Shown in pieces: positions 35,806 through 46,063 of a stretch of 47,920 bases of DNA (position 1 is the first letter of the stretch; every line of letters begins with the position of its first letter). A program made the translations under genes and the position numbers. A model generated the notes under the pieces. The model was not told where the DNA came from, did no database searches, and saw only the letters and a list, made by a program, of their open reading frames with translations. This stretch comes from a bacterium (lineage in GTDB: Bacteria > Cyanobacteriota > Vampirovibrionia > Gastranaerophilales > Gastranaerophilaceae), in contig JAGBXP010000007.1 of the NCBI GenBank assembly GCA_017629215.1, forward strand, positions 1-47,920. The letters run 5' to 3'.

Positions 35806-36495
35806 ATGGATAAGAGTAGAAAAGACGTATTTGAAACAACAACAGAAAATCGTATAGCTAATACTAGCGATAATTTTTTTCTATTCGATGATTCATCAAA
35901 TATCACAATCCCACAAAATTCTTTAAGAGAATCGCCAAGAAGATTAAATGATTATGATTTTAATTTACTAAAAGAGGATGCATATAAAGATGTAAGCGAT
36001 GATTTATTCAAGCTAGAATATAAAATTTCTCGCATTGAAGAGGAGATTAAAAACTTAGAGTCTCAAATCGAAGCAGCTAGAGAAATTGGAGATTACAACA
36101 CGATTAAGACCTTATCAACAAAAAAAACTTTACTAGAAGAAGATTACGAAGCGTTAATTGCAATCTATAATGATAAAAGTATATCTGCAAAGATTTCAGA
36201 TAAAATCTTAAACCTTTTTGATGGTAAGCTAAAAAATAACTTGAAAAATATACATACTAAATTTTCAAACTTTTCGGAAAAAATCATAGATAAAATGCCA
36301 AGACAATTGTCTTCTATTTTTGAGCTAAAAAAAACTTTAGCGAAACTTGAAAACCTTAATAGAAGCGTTGATGAGCTAATGTCTCTTAATATCCCATATG
36401 GAGAGAATATTAACAAGTACGAACAGCTTTCCAAGTACATAATCAAAGCTAATTCTATTCAAGCTGAGATTTCAAGATACATTAAGAGCAAATAA
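35806..36495 (+). CDS. coiled-coil protein, unknown function
   Basis: The 229-residue protein has a disordered N-terminus (~1-50) and long coiled coils (LEYKISRIEEEIKNLESQIE, then AAREIGDYNTIKTLSTKKTL). No signal or membrane helix. It follows the fliW-csrA unit but has its own promoter. No family is recognised. Confidence 0.7.
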   Translation: MDKSRKDVFETTTENRIANTSDNFFLFDDSSNITIPQNSLRESPRRLNDYDFNLLKEDAYKDVSDDLFKLEYKISRIEEEIKNLESQIEAAREIGDYNTIKTLSTKKTLLEEDYEALIAIYNDKSISAKISDKILNLFDGKLKNNLKNIHTKFSNFSEKIIDKMPRQLSSIFELKKTLAKLENLNRSVDELMSLNIPYGENINKYEQLSKYIIKANSIQAEISRYIKSK

Positions 36496-36607
36496 TATTT
36501 TTGATTAAATTAAGTTTTAAAACTACAACTTCTTTTTTATCTCAGCACTTCAACATTTTGATGTTGCGATTGCTTCTTGAACTCACCCACGCTATTTATG
36601 TAAAGCT

Positions 36608-36668
36608 TTGTAACAAACTTTAAAAACAAAGCAATTCTATCGTTTGTATATACTTTATATATATAACA
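36608..36668 (+). promoter_or_regulatory. shared upstream module, copy 4
   Basis: TTGTAACAAACTTT, AAAGCAATTCTATC and, at the same 27-base offset, TATATATATAACAAG align with copies 2 and 3. The downstream gene starts at 36695 after an AGGAG-like site. Confidence 0.6.
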
Positions 36669-36694
36669 AGTATTAATTTAATAGGAGCTTTATT

Positions 36695-38197
36695 ATGAAT
36701 GATGGTTTTTATAGTGGATTCAGCACATATGAATACACGAAAATTTCCCCAAATAGAAGAAGCCTAGCAGACTATTGGAAACAACATTTGGGTGGAATTA
36801 TAGGATTTGAACAGGGAAATTTTAACATAGAATGTAGTATGAGAGGAAATCCAATAACATTATTTTATTAACCTGATGGATTTAAACCAGAAAGCGTTAC
36901 AAATTTAAATTTAAAACAAACTTTTGGAAACACTGGATTCTCTTGTGGATTAAACTTTGAATATAGTACAGAACCGTTTGAAGGACAATCTGTAAATTCA
37001 AATCAAAGTAACCATACAATACCTAAAAAACAAAAGCATAATACTACTAAAAGACCTATAGATATTAACAATCCTGATTTGAATAATCCTCCTACAATGC
37101 CAGCTAGTTATACCCAATACAATAAAACTTTTAGCATTGAAAGTAAATTAAGTTATACTTGGCAAGAAAGATATAGAAATGCTCCTACCTACGAAATATC
37201 AGCTTCTGGTGAGTATTGTAGAGTTAAAAAAGAATATAGTTATTTTGATCAAGGCCATAAGTTTATAAATAATATTAAATCTAATCCACGAGATGAATTT
37301 CGCCTTGGATTAGGTTTAAAATTTAAACCTTATGGAAAACCTCATAACTCAAATAGAGATTTGTTAAATCCAGATTGCTTCATAAAAGTTTCAAAAGATG
37401 TTTTAAACCCAGACGGTGAAACACTCTTGGAATTGGGCATTTCAAATCAATTTACAGTTATCGATAATAGAAACAGAAGACGTTATAGAAGAAATACTAA
37501 TCAATATAATAAAATAGAATTGCCTACTGGTATTGAGTTTGGAGTTAATCCTGGATACAAAACAAGCACTGTTCGATCACAGTTTAACGATAATCGTGTA
37601 AACAATCCATCATTAAGCATCTCTGGCGAAGCTAGTTATCACGGCTTTAACATTGGTAGTGAATTCAACCTTGTACAACCAATGATATCAAGCCCAAGTG
37701 CTTCTAAAGTTTGTCCTAAAAGTATGGATGCACAAGATGGAAAAATTTATGCTGGTTATGGATTTACAACTAACCAAATTGATATGAACATCACAGGTTC
37801 TAGTCAATGGGGTGGAGATCCTAGACCTTTTGAAGAAGAGAAAAATGGTGTTAATGTAACCCTAGCTGGAAATCAAACAAGACATAAATTTCATAAATTA
37901 GGTGTTGGAATGGATACTGAATTAAAGCTACACGAGACAAAAAATTCAAAAATAAGTGCAACATTTAACGGAGTCTATAATCAAGTAAATTTAGAGTCCG
38001 TTCACATTGATGAAAATAAAAACGTAATTAGTACTAATAATAAATACACTGAAATTCCTATCTATACCGGTTTTAAATATCAAATAGGTAATTTAAGTGC
38101 ATTTGCAAAAGTTGGTGGCGATATTCTTAATGGATTTAAAGAAGGGGTCTCTGGTGAAATTGGAATAAGCTATAAAATCTCTAGTAATAAAAAATAA
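36695..38197 (+). pseudogene. beta-rich protein gene interrupted by an in-frame TAA
   Basis: ATG at 36695 (AGGAGCTT upstream) opens a 500-codon frame broken only by TAA at 36869-36871 (codon 59, LFY*PDGF). The downstream part remains open to 38197. Its largest open section begins near 37079 (372 residues). The sequence is rich in alternating strands (GFSCGLNFEYSTE, EASYHGFNIGSEFNLV) like an outer-membrane barrel, but no signal peptide is seen. One C-to-T change from CAA would give the stop. It could be a recent pseudogene, a readthrough gene or an assembly error. Confidence 0.65.
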
Positions 38198-38213
38198 TAA
38201 CAAAATATTATAT

Positions 38214-38258
38214 AAAAAATAGAGGTCAACCTTAAAAAAAGCTGACCTCTATTTTTTA
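38214..38258. terminator. bidirectional terminator
   Basis: AATAGAGGTCA (38218-38228) pairs with TGACCTCTATT (38243-38253), with T/A runs on both sides. It separates the convergent beta-rich gene and leuS. Confidence 0.9.
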
Positions 38259-38269
38259 TAATTTATATA

Positions 38270-40759
38270 TTACATCTTCACAACTATATTTACAAGTTTT
38301 TTCGGCACAACAATTACTTTAACTATTTCTTTGCCTTCAGTTAGCTCTTTTATTTTATCACTATTTAAAGCTAATTCTTGTAATTCATCATTAGTTGCAC
38401 TCTCATCAGCTTCAAGTTTGTCTTTAACTTTACCATTCACTTGAACAACAAGAGTTATTTTACTAGCTTTTGCTAAGTTTTCGTCCCATTCACACCACTT
38501 TTCTTCGTGAATAGATGTATTCGCTCCAAGCTCCTTCCAAATCTCTTCAGACAGGTGAACTGTAACTGGAGACATTAATTTAACTAAAGAAATAACAGCG
38601 AAGCTTAATACATTCTTATCTTCATCAGAGAATTCTTTTTTGCCACCAACCCAATCATAGATTGCATTTGTAAGTTCCCTGTATTTAGAAATTACTGTAT
38701 TGAATTGGAAATCATTAGAAATATCATTTGTAATACCTTTGATTGCCATGTGAACAGTACGAACCAAATCATCATTTTCTCTAGAAAGTGGGAATGATAA
38801 TTTATAATCACGAGTTAAATGTTCAAAGTTATCAGAAACTAATCGCCAAACTCTGTTCAAGAATTTATAGCAACCTTCAACGCCAGCATCTGACCAGTCA
38901 AAATCTCTTGCTGGAGGTGAATCTGAAAGAATAAATAATCTTGCAGTATCTGCACCATAGTTTTCAAAGATTTCATCTGGGTCTACAGTGTTACCTTTAG
39001 ATTTTGACATCTTAGAGCCATCTTTTAGCACCATACCTTGAGTTAGTAGATTTTTGAATGGTTCATCAAAGCTTAATAAGCCCAAATCCTTCATCGCCTT
39101 AGTAAAAAATCTTGAATACAACAAGTGAAGAATTGCATGCTCAATTCCACCTACATATTGATCTATTGGCAACCATTTATCAACAAGAGTTTTCGCAAAC
39201 GGCATCTCTGAGTTTTTCGCATCAGAAAATCTTAAATAATACCAACTAGAACATACGAAAGTATCCATTGTATCCATCTCTCTACGAGCCTTTGCTCCAC
39301 AAATAGGACAAGTGGTTTCAGCAAAAGTCGGAGATGTTGTAATTGGTGATTTACCTACAACCGAAAAATCAACATCTTTTGGAAGAAGTACTGGTAAATT
39401 TTCTTCTTTCTCAGGTACAATACCACATTTATCACAATAAATCATTGGAATTGGTGCGCCCCAATATCTTTGACGCGAAATTAGCCAATCTCTTAATCTA
39501 TATTGAGTCTTAAATTCACCAAAGCCAGCATCAACAGCTTTTTGGGTAATAGCTTTTTTAGCTTCAGTGTTTTTCATTCCATTAAACTCATTTGAGTTAA
39601 CCAAAACTCCTTCTTCTGTATAAGCTGCATTTTTGCAATCAGAAGGATTTTCTGGGTTTTCAATAACAACCTTCATTGGCATATTGTATTTCTTAGCAAA
39701 ATCAAAATCTCTTGTATCGTGTGTAGGAACTGCCATTACAGCGCCTGTTCCATATTCAACAAGAGCATAATCAGCAGTCCAAAGAGGGAATATTTCACCT
39801 GTAAATGGGTTTCTACAATGAGTACCAAGAGGTACACCAGTTTTTTCTCTATCTGTAGAAAGTCTTTCAATCTCAGTCATTTTTCGAGCATTTGCTCTAT
39901 ATTCCTCAACAGCTTGTTTATTATCTTCTGTTGTTAATTTTTCGATATCTCTATATTCTGGAGCTACTACAAGATAAGTAATACCATGGACGGTATCAGG
40001 TCTTGTTGTATATACAGGAACTTCCATTTGTTCACCACTTGGAGCGTCAACTACTGGAAATCTAAAAATTGCACCTTCTGATTTACCAATCCAATTTGCT
40101 TGCATTGTCTTAACATTATCGCCCCAACCATCAAGCAAATCTAAATCCTTAAGTAGTCTTTCTGCATAATCTGTAATTTTAAAGAACCATTGAGAAAGAT
40201 ATTTTTTCTCAACAACATTATCACATCTCCAGCATTTACCATCTATAACTTGTTCATTGGCAAGAACTGTTCCACAAGTATCACACCAATTTACAGCAGC
40301 TTCTTTTTTATAGGCTAAGCCTTTTTTATAAAGTTGAATAAATAACCATTGAGTCCATTTATAATAATCTGGTTTACAAGTCGTAACTTCTCTTTCCCAA
40401 TCATAAGAAAGACCTAACATTTTAAGTTGTTTTGTCATATATGCAATATTTTCATCAGTCCAAGCCTCTGGATTTGCACCTCTTTGCATTGCTGCATTTT
40501 CAGCAGGTAGACCAAAACTATCCCATCCCATCGGATGTAGCACATTATACCCTTGAGCTTTTTTGAAACGAGCAATTACGTCTGTAATTGTATAATTTCT
40601 AACATGTCCCATGTGCAATTTCCCAGATGGATATGGAAACATTGACAATGCGTAATATTTAGGTTTATCATCTGTATCTGGCGTATAAAAAGATTTTTCT
40701 TCTTCCCATTTTGCCTGCCATCTTTTTTCTATCTCTTGTGGAAAATATCCTTGTTTCAT
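38270..40759 (-). CDS. leuS: leucyl-tRNA synthetase
   Basis: LeuRS charges tRNA-Leu and edits norvaline and isoleucine mischarges. The 829-residue product has the HIGH motif (PYPSGKLHMGHVRNY), a CP1 editing domain (~225-415, TYLVVAPE), the zinc motif (CPICGAKARREMD), the KMSKS motif (DGSKMSKSKGNTVDP) and a C-terminal anticodon region ending VKVIVVPKKLVNIVV. Length is typical. It is the only gene in its transcript and sits downstream of the flagellar operon. Confidence 0.97.
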   Translation of the reverse strand: MKQGYFPQEIEKRWQAKWEEEKSFYTPDTDDKPKYYALSMFPYPSGKLHMGHVRNYTITDVIARFKKAQGYNVLHPMGWDSFGLPAENAAMQRGANPEAWTDENIAYMTKQLKMLGLSYDWEREVTTCKPDYYKWTQWLFIQLYKKGLAYKKEAAVNWCDTCGTVLANEQVIDGKCWRCDNVVEKKYLSQWFFKITDYAERLLKDLDLLDGWGDNVKTMQANWIGKSEGAIFRFPVVDAPSGEQMEVPVYTTRPDTVHGITYLVVAPEYRDIEKLTTEDNKQAVEEYRANARKMTEIERLSTDREKTGVPLGTHCRNPFTGEIFPLWTADYALVEYGTGAVMAVPTHDTRDFDFAKKYNMPMKVVIENPENPSDCKNAAYTEEGVLVNSNEFNGMKNTEAKKAITQKAVDAGFGEFKTQYRLRDWLISRQRYWGAPIPMIYCDKCGIVPEKEENLPVLLPKDVDFSVVGKSPITTSPTFAETTCPICGAKARREMDTMDTFVCSSWYYLRFSDAKNSEMPFAKTLVDKWLPIDQYVGGIEHAILHLLYSRFFTKAMKDLGLLSFDEPFKNLLTQGMVLKDGSKMSKSKGNTVDPDEIFENYGADTARLFILSDSPPARDFDWSDAGVEGCYKFLNRVWRLVSDNFEHLTRDYKLSFPLSRENDDLVRTVHMAIKGITNDISNDFQFNTVISKYRELTNAIYDWVGGKKEFSDEDKNVLSFAVISLVKLMSPVTVHLSEEIWKELGANTSIHEEKWCEWDENLAKASKITLVVQVNGKVKDKLEADESATNDELQELALNSDKIKELTEGKEIVKVIVVPKKLVNIVVKM

Positions 40760-40811
40760 TTATATTTCTCCTCCAGTCAAAACTTTTCTTTGATTAATTG
40801 TAGCATAAAAG

Positions 40812-41159
40812 CTAGATATCAAGGTCATCTTCTATTTCACTCTCTGGAACATCTGGCTCTGCAACTGTTTTAGTCAATTTTTCATTAAGCTCTTGAAGTG
40901 TTATAGATTTATCCATTTTCTTTAATGCGTTTAATACTGCAAGTTTATAATCAGCATCAACTCTATTTTTAGGATTATCAACAATCTCGCCAATCTTTTG
41001 TCCTAGAAAACCCATAATTATTATCGCTGGTATCATTATTGCTCCAGTTGCAAAAATTGCATGTAAATCAATTATGCCAATTTTTAAAATTGAAATAGTA
41101 CCAATCGATAGTGCAGTTATAGATATAAAAAAATTGCGAATACTTGTTGTATAATCCAT
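40812..41159 (-). CDS. small membrane protein at end of flagellar operon
   Basis: The 115-residue protein has two membrane helices (~8-30 and ~34-56), then a soluble acidic tail (DADYKLAVLNALKKMDKSIT). It begins at TAATG, overlapping the PilZ stop, so is translationally coupled to it. No family is recognised. A motility role is inferred from position only. Confidence 0.7.
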   Translation of the reverse strand: MDYTTSIRNFFISITALSIGTISILKIGIIDLHAIFATGAIMIPAIIIMGFLGQKIGEIVDNPKNRVDADYKLAVLNALKKMDKSITLQELNEKLTKTVAEPDVPESEIEDDLDI

Positions 41160-41749
41160 TATTTATTCAAATTCTCCATATCTTTTTTCATGCAGAAATG
41201 TACTAACGTCATCTTATCAACATTAGATAAAGCAGTAAATCTTCCTGATATTGTATACAAACCATTATCACCTTTTTCAACACGAATTAATTGATACTTA
41301 CATTTAACTTCACGTTCATCATTAAGTTTAATTGATACATTATACTCTTTCTCAATGTCGATATTTTCAGATGTTCTAAGCTTCATACCACCTGCAGACA
41401 AGTCTAGTGTTCTAACCTTATGCACAATATCACCACTAACTAATTCTAAGTCCTCCATAAATTTTATACGTGTAAATTTACGTCTCTGTAAAAATCTATG
41501 TTTAATAGGATTAGCTATTGTAACAACATTGTTTTCAATATTTTGAATATATGACTCAAAATATAAATATCCATTATCTGTTAATGAATAGAAGTCGCAA
41601 ATATGATTTTTTATTATTCCCTCTGGTTTATATTTCAATTCCATCCTAAATCCTTCTAAGCTAACATCAAGGACTTTTCCTTTATTAGAATTTTTAAAAT
41701 CTTGTGGAACTATAGTAACAAGCTGTTCATTTTTAATTAATTCTCTCAT
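41159..41749 (-). CDS. PilZ-domain c-di-GMP receptor
   Basis: The 196-residue protein has an N-terminal YcgR-like beta domain (~1-90) and a PilZ domain with RRKFTR (RxxxR-type) and DLSAGGMKL (D/NxSxxG), the two c-di-GMP-binding motifs. Coupling to flhA suggests that it slows or controls flagella in response to c-di-GMP, as YcgR/FlgZ do. This is inference from context. Confidence 0.85.
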   Translation of the reverse strand: MRELIKNEQLVTIVPQDFKNSNKGKVLDVSLEGFRMELKYKPEGIIKNHICDFYSLTDNGYLYFESYIQNIENNVVTIANPIKHRFLQRRKFTRIKFMEDLELVSGDIVHKVRTLDLSAGGMKLRTSENIDIEKEYNVSIKLNDEREVKCKYQLIRVEKGDNGLYTISGRFTALSNVDKMTLVHFCMKKDMENLNK

Positions 41750-41764
41750 ACTTTGAGCCTTTCT

Positions 41765-43873
41765 TTATTTTCTTGGAGCTTCTATTTTAATCATACCAAC
41801 GGATTTAACTTTTACATTTGGACTAATTTCATTATATGACATAATAGCTATTTGTGGATATGTCCTTTCTACTAATTTTCTAAATAATAATCTTATTGGA
41901 GAAGAACATAAAATAACAGGCTGATTTCCTGTTGCCGTAATAGCTTTCTCTAATTCTAAATTCATTCTATCAAAAATCATTCTTGTAAACGAAGGATCTA
42001 ATGTAACACTTGTACCATCTGGGCTTGCACCTTTAGCTATTGCGTTTTCTACATCAGGAGAAAGCGTTATTACATATAATTCTCCAGTATCTGCAAGATT
42101 TTGTTTACAAATATTTCTTGATAATGCCTGACGAACATGTTCAGTTAAGAAATTTGGATTTTTGTTAATTTTTGATTGTAAGCTAATTGTCTCTAATATG
42201 GTTTTTAAATCCCTTACTGCAACACCTTCTTTAAGCAAGTTTTGAATAACAACTTGTATTTCACCTATAGAAATATCTTTCATTATGTCATTTACATAAT
42301 CTTCTGAAACTTCTTTTTTAAGATTATCAATAAGCTGTTGAATATCAAATCTTGAAACAATTTCATAAGCACATTTCTTAATAACTTCTGTAATATGTGT
42401 TGAAATAACTGCCGATGCTGAAACAACTGTATAACCAGACATTTCAGCTAAGTCTTTATCTTTACCTTCAATCCAAAGAGCTGGAAGCCCGAAAGCAGGT
42501 TCAATAGCATGGATACCGTTAATAGTTAAATTCCCTACTGGATCACCTGCACACATAGCTAAATATCTTTCAGGATAAACATCCCCTGATTCAAGAGCTA
42601 CACCTTTAAGCTTAATTTGGTATGAATTTGGAGACAATTGTAAATTGTCTCGAACACGAATTGACGGAAGAACAATACCCATATCTAACGCTGTCTGGCG
42701 ACGAATTTGAGCTATACGTTCAAGTAAATCCCCACCCATCTCAACATTCAATAATTGAACAAGTCTATAGCCAACCTCAATTTCAATTGTATCCACGTTA
42801 AGTAATTCCATAACGCTTTCTTTTGTAGCCTTTGCTCTTTTTTCCTTCTTACCAATTTTTTCTTGTTGCTCTAACTGCGCTTTCTGTGCTTCTTCTGCTT
42901 TAGTTTTCTTTTCATTTTCTTTAATTTTCAGAAATGCCATGCCTCCAGTAACAATTGAAATCAATATAAATGGAATAGTCGGCATGCCAGGAACTATACC
43001 CATAAACGCAAGTAAGCCTGCTACAACACCAAGAACTCTTGGGTCAGAAAACATCTCATTTTTAATATCAGTAGAAAGAGATTCATCTTTACCTGAAGCA
43101 CGAGACACTATCAAACCTGTTGCTGTTGAGATTAAAAGAGCTGGAACTTGTGAAACAAGACCATCACCAACAGTTAATATTGTATATGTACCTAATGCCT
43201 GTTGAATATCCATGTGTAATTGCACTACACCTATAATCAACCCACCAACAATATTTACAATTGTAATTACAATCCCTGCTGTAGCATCACCTTTTACGAA
43301 CTTCGAAGCACCGTCCATTGTACCGTAAAAATCCGTTTCACGCTCTAATTTTTTACGTCTTTCCTTTGCCTGTTCTTCATTAATTAATCCTGAGTTTAAA
43401 TCGGCATCAATACTTAATTGCTTACCAGGCATTTTATCTAATGTAAAACGTGCTGATACTTCTGCAACACGAGTTGCACCACCTGTAATTACCATAAAGT
43501 TAATTAACACAAGAATACAAAATATAACTGCACCGACAACATAGTTACCACCAACAACAAATTCTCCAAAAGAATTAATTACACTACCAGCCTGACCATG
43601 CAAAAGTATCAAACGTGTAGAACTTACATTTAAGCCTAACCTAAATAATGTTGCAATAAGTAAAACTGTTGGAAAAGAAGAATAATCCAAAGGCTCTTGA
43701 GTGTATAAACAAACAAGAAGTATAACAACTGCTAATGAAATGTTTATCGTTAATAATAAATCCAAGATTGGAGCAGGTAATGGAATTACCATCATACAGA
43801 CAATAACAACTAAGCCTATCGCTAGGACAATATCGTTATTTTTTAATATGTTTGATAACTTACTTAACTCCAT
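41765..43873 (-). CDS. flhA: flagellar export gate protein FlhA
   Basis: FlhA forms the nonameric ring of the flagellar type III export gate. The 702-residue product has an N-terminal half of about eight membrane helices, the FHIPEP-family signature (ARFTLDKMPGKQLSIDADLN, then ETDFYGTMDGASKFVKGDA) and a C-terminal cytoplasmic domain (~345-702) that docks chaperones. It follows flhB after 10 bases. Confidence 0.97.
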   Translation of the reverse strand: MELSKLSNILKNNDIVLAIGLVVIVCMMVIPLPAPILDLLLTINISLAVVILLVCLYTQEPLDYSSFPTVLLIATLFRLGLNVSSTRLILLHGQAGSVINSFGEFVVGGNYVVGAVIFCILVLINFMVITGGATRVAEVSARFTLDKMPGKQLSIDADLNSGLINEEQAKERRKKLERETDFYGTMDGASKFVKGDATAGIVITIVNIVGGLIIGVVQLHMDIQQALGTYTILTVGDGLVSQVPALLISTATGLIVSRASGKDESLSTDIKNEMFSDPRVLGVVAGLLAFMGIVPGMPTIPFILISIVTGGMAFLKIKENEKKTKAEEAQKAQLEQQEKIGKKEKRAKATKESVMELLNVDTIEIEVGYRLVQLLNVEMGGDLLERIAQIRRQTALDMGIVLPSIRVRDNLQLSPNSYQIKLKGVALESGDVYPERYLAMCAGDPVGNLTINGIHAIEPAFGLPALWIEGKDKDLAEMSGYTVVSASAVISTHITEVIKKCAYEIVSRFDIQQLIDNLKKEVSEDYVNDIMKDISIGEIQVVIQNLLKEGVAVRDLKTILETISLQSKINKNPNFLTEHVRQALSRNICKQNLADTGELYVITLSPDVENAIAKGASPDGTSVTLDPSFTRMIFDRMNLELEKAITATGNQPVILCSSPIRLLFRKLVERTYPQIAIMSYNEISPNVKVKSVGMIKIEAPRK

Positions 43874-43883
43874 CCTATTCTAC

Positions 43884-44963
43884 CTAAGTCTCTCTTTTAT
43901 TATTGTACACATAAGCAAGGATTTCAGCAACTGCAACATATAAATCAGAAGGTATAATTCCATCAACTGGAACAGTATTATACAAAGCTCTTGCTACAGG
44001 ACGATTTTCAACAATTGGAACATTATTATTTTTTGCAATATCTCTAATCTGAAAAGCCAAGTAATCAACACCTTTTGCTACTACTATAGGAGCTGGAGCT
44101 TTTGATTTATCATATTGAATTGCAACTGCGTAATGTGTTGGGTTTGTAACAACAACATCAGCTTGTGGAACTGCAGACATCATACGTTGACGAGCCATTT
44201 GCATTTGAATAGATTTGATTTTTGCTTTAATCTTAGGATCTCCCTCAATATCCTTATGCTCATCTTTAACTTCTTGTTTTGTCATTTTAATTGACTTTTC
44301 ATATTCATACGTCTGATACTTCTTGTCTAAAAAACCAAGAATTAACATTGCTAGGCACATATTTATAATCATATTAATCAAAATTGAACCTATTATATTA
44401 AGAGCTATTGGAGTTTCTAGTCCAATAAGTCCCAACAAATCTCCCTTTCGGCTATTGATTGCTGCATAGCCACAAGCACCTACTATAACTAATTTTAAAA
44501 TTGATTTTGCAAATTCTACCATAGAACGTGGTTGAAATGGATTAAATATTCGTTTTGCATTCTGAAACATTCTTCTTGGACTAAGATTTTCTAAATTAAA
44601 TTTAGCTTTTTCTAATGCAAATACATGTCCGACATCCATTCTTATTACAATAACTGCATAAATAAATAAGAATACAAAAAATGGTAAAAGAATTAATCCT
44701 GTATATCGAAGATATGGATAAAGAATACCTATTATACTCGAAGTATCTATTGAATTGGGGTTAAGATTTATAAATGTATCTTGCATCATCGCAATAATAT
44801 TATTATACATGTGCTTCCCAAAAACACCAAGCAAAGCTATACCGCCAACCATAACCAGTGCGGATTCCATATCCTTACTTTTTGCGACATTCCCTCTTTC
44901 TCGTTCTTTAGTTCGCCGTCGGGTGGTCGCTTCTTCTGTTTTTTCTGCTGCTTCGTTTCCCAT
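43884..44963 (-). CDS. flhB: flagellar export switch protein FlhB
   Basis: FlhB controls the substrate switch from rod/hook to filament export. The 359-residue product has a charged N-terminus (KTEEATTRRRTKERERGNVA), four membrane helices and the cytoplasmic domain with the autocleavage site NPTH (274-277, VTNPTHYAVAI). The residues match the self-cleaving consensus, so the switch is probably functional. Confidence 0.96.
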   Translation of the reverse strand: MGNEAAEKTEEATTRRRTKERERGNVAKSKDMESALVMVGGIALLGVFGKHMYNNIIAMMQDTFINLNPNSIDTSSIIGILYPYLRYTGLILLPFFVFLFIYAVIVIRMDVGHVFALEKAKFNLENLSPRRMFQNAKRIFNPFQPRSMVEFAKSILKLVIVGACGYAAINSRKGDLLGLIGLETPIALNIIGSILINMIINMCLAMLILGFLDKKYQTYEYEKSIKMTKQEVKDEHKDIEGDPKIKAKIKSIQMQMARQRMMSAVPQADVVVTNPTHYAVAIQYDKSKAPAPIVVAKGVDYLAFQIRDIAKNNNVPIVENRPVARALYNTVPVDGIIPSDLYVAVAEILAYVYNNKRET

Positions 44964-44998
44964 TTTATTCTAAATTTCTAATACCTATTTTTACCCTT

Positions 44999-45778
44999 CT
45001 AAAAAATTGTAGCTATCTTTATTAAGAATTGCTCTATTATTAATGCCATTCTCTCAGCTAAAGGACGCATAAAGATTAATGATAATAGCAAGCCTAAATA
45101 TATTTTCAATGGTAAAGAAACCATAAAAATATTCATTTGTGGCATCATCTTAGATGTAAACCCTAATAATACATCCGTAATAAAAAGTACTCCAAAAATC
45201 GGTAATGCAACACCTAGCCCTACTGAAAAAATTTGACTTGTTATTATTACAATTTGTTCAATAAAACCTGGTGATGTTGTAAAAACATAACCAACTGGCA
45301 TACTCTTAAAACTATTATAGATTGCTGAAAATAGCCATTGATGTGCTCCAAGTGCTATAAAAGTCATTGACGCTAAATATGTAAAAGCCTGAGTTATTAC
45401 TGGAGAATTTCCACCTGATGTTGGATTAAGAGCTTGATCTGCAGATAATCCCATTTGTATCGTGAACGTATTTACGCCTAATTCTATCCCCACAAAAATA
45501 ATATTTGCACAGAAACCTATAACATAACCTATTGTAAATTCTTTAAATAATATTAATGTCAACATTGGAACTGAATTTGGTACAACAAATTGCGTATTAA
45601 CTTGTACAACAGGAAAAAGTATAAATGCAATTATTGCAGCTAACCAAATCTTGACTTGTGCAGGAATTGGGTAAGTTGAAAACAAAGGAGCTGAGACAAG
45701 TAAACCAGATAATCTAGTAAATATTGCCATAAACAAAATTATATTAGTTGTAGAAAATAATGTCTCAAGATTAAACAT
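44999..45778 (-). CDS. fliR: flagellar export protein FliR
   Basis: FliR is a core membrane protein of the export gate. The 259-residue product (MFNLETLFSTTNIILFMAIF) has about six membrane helices and the conserved GEL/GxFxxxxP-like ISAPLFS and PVFGVLFITDVLLGF-type segments. The ATG at 45776-45778, one base after the fliQ stop with AGGTG upstream, is chosen over the GTG at 45790, which overlaps fliQ. Confidence 0.94.
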   Translation of the reverse strand: MFNLETLFSTTNIILFMAIFTRLSGLLVSAPLFSTYPIPAQVKIWLAAIIAFILFPVVQVNTQFVVPNSVPMLTLILFKEFTIGYVIGFCANIIFVGIELGVNTFTIQMGLSADQALNPTSGGNSPVITQAFTYLASMTFIALGAHQWLFSAIYNSFKSMPVGYVFTTSPGFIEQIVIITSQIFSVGLGVALPIFGVLFITDVLLGFTSKMMPQMNIFMVSLPLKIYLGLLLSLIFMRPLAERMALIIEQFLIKIATIF

Positions 45779-45779
45779 T

Positions 45780-46052
45780 CTAAAACGCACCTATTAATTG
45801 TGGAATCATACTCATAAATTCATTTACTGTTGTAATAAAAACGCTAAACATCCAAGGCATTAAAAAGATTAATAAAACAACACATCCTACTATTTTTGGC
45901 ACAAATGTCAATGTAGATTCTTGTATTTGAGTTACTGTTTGAAAAATACTAACCAACAAACCAATAACAACACCAATAAGTAAAACTGGTACTGACATCT
46001 GTAATGTCAATATGAACATTTTTTGTAATAGCGTTATAACAATATCCTGCAT
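45780..46052 (-). CDS. fliQ: flagellar export protein FliQ
   Basis: The 90-residue protein has the two membrane helices typical of FliQ (VLLIGVVIGLLVSIFQTVTQ, then PKIVGCVVLLIFLMPWMF) and the conserved QIQESTLTFVPK loop. It assembles with FliP and FliR in a 5:4:1 core. It lies 11 bases after fliP and adjoins fliR. Confidence 0.96.
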   Translation of the reverse strand: MQDIVITLLQKMFILTLQMSVPVLLIGVVIGLLVSIFQTVTQIQESTLTFVPKIVGCVVLLIFLMPWMFSVFITTVNEFMSMIPQLIGAF

Positions 46053-46063
46053 TATCTAATCCT

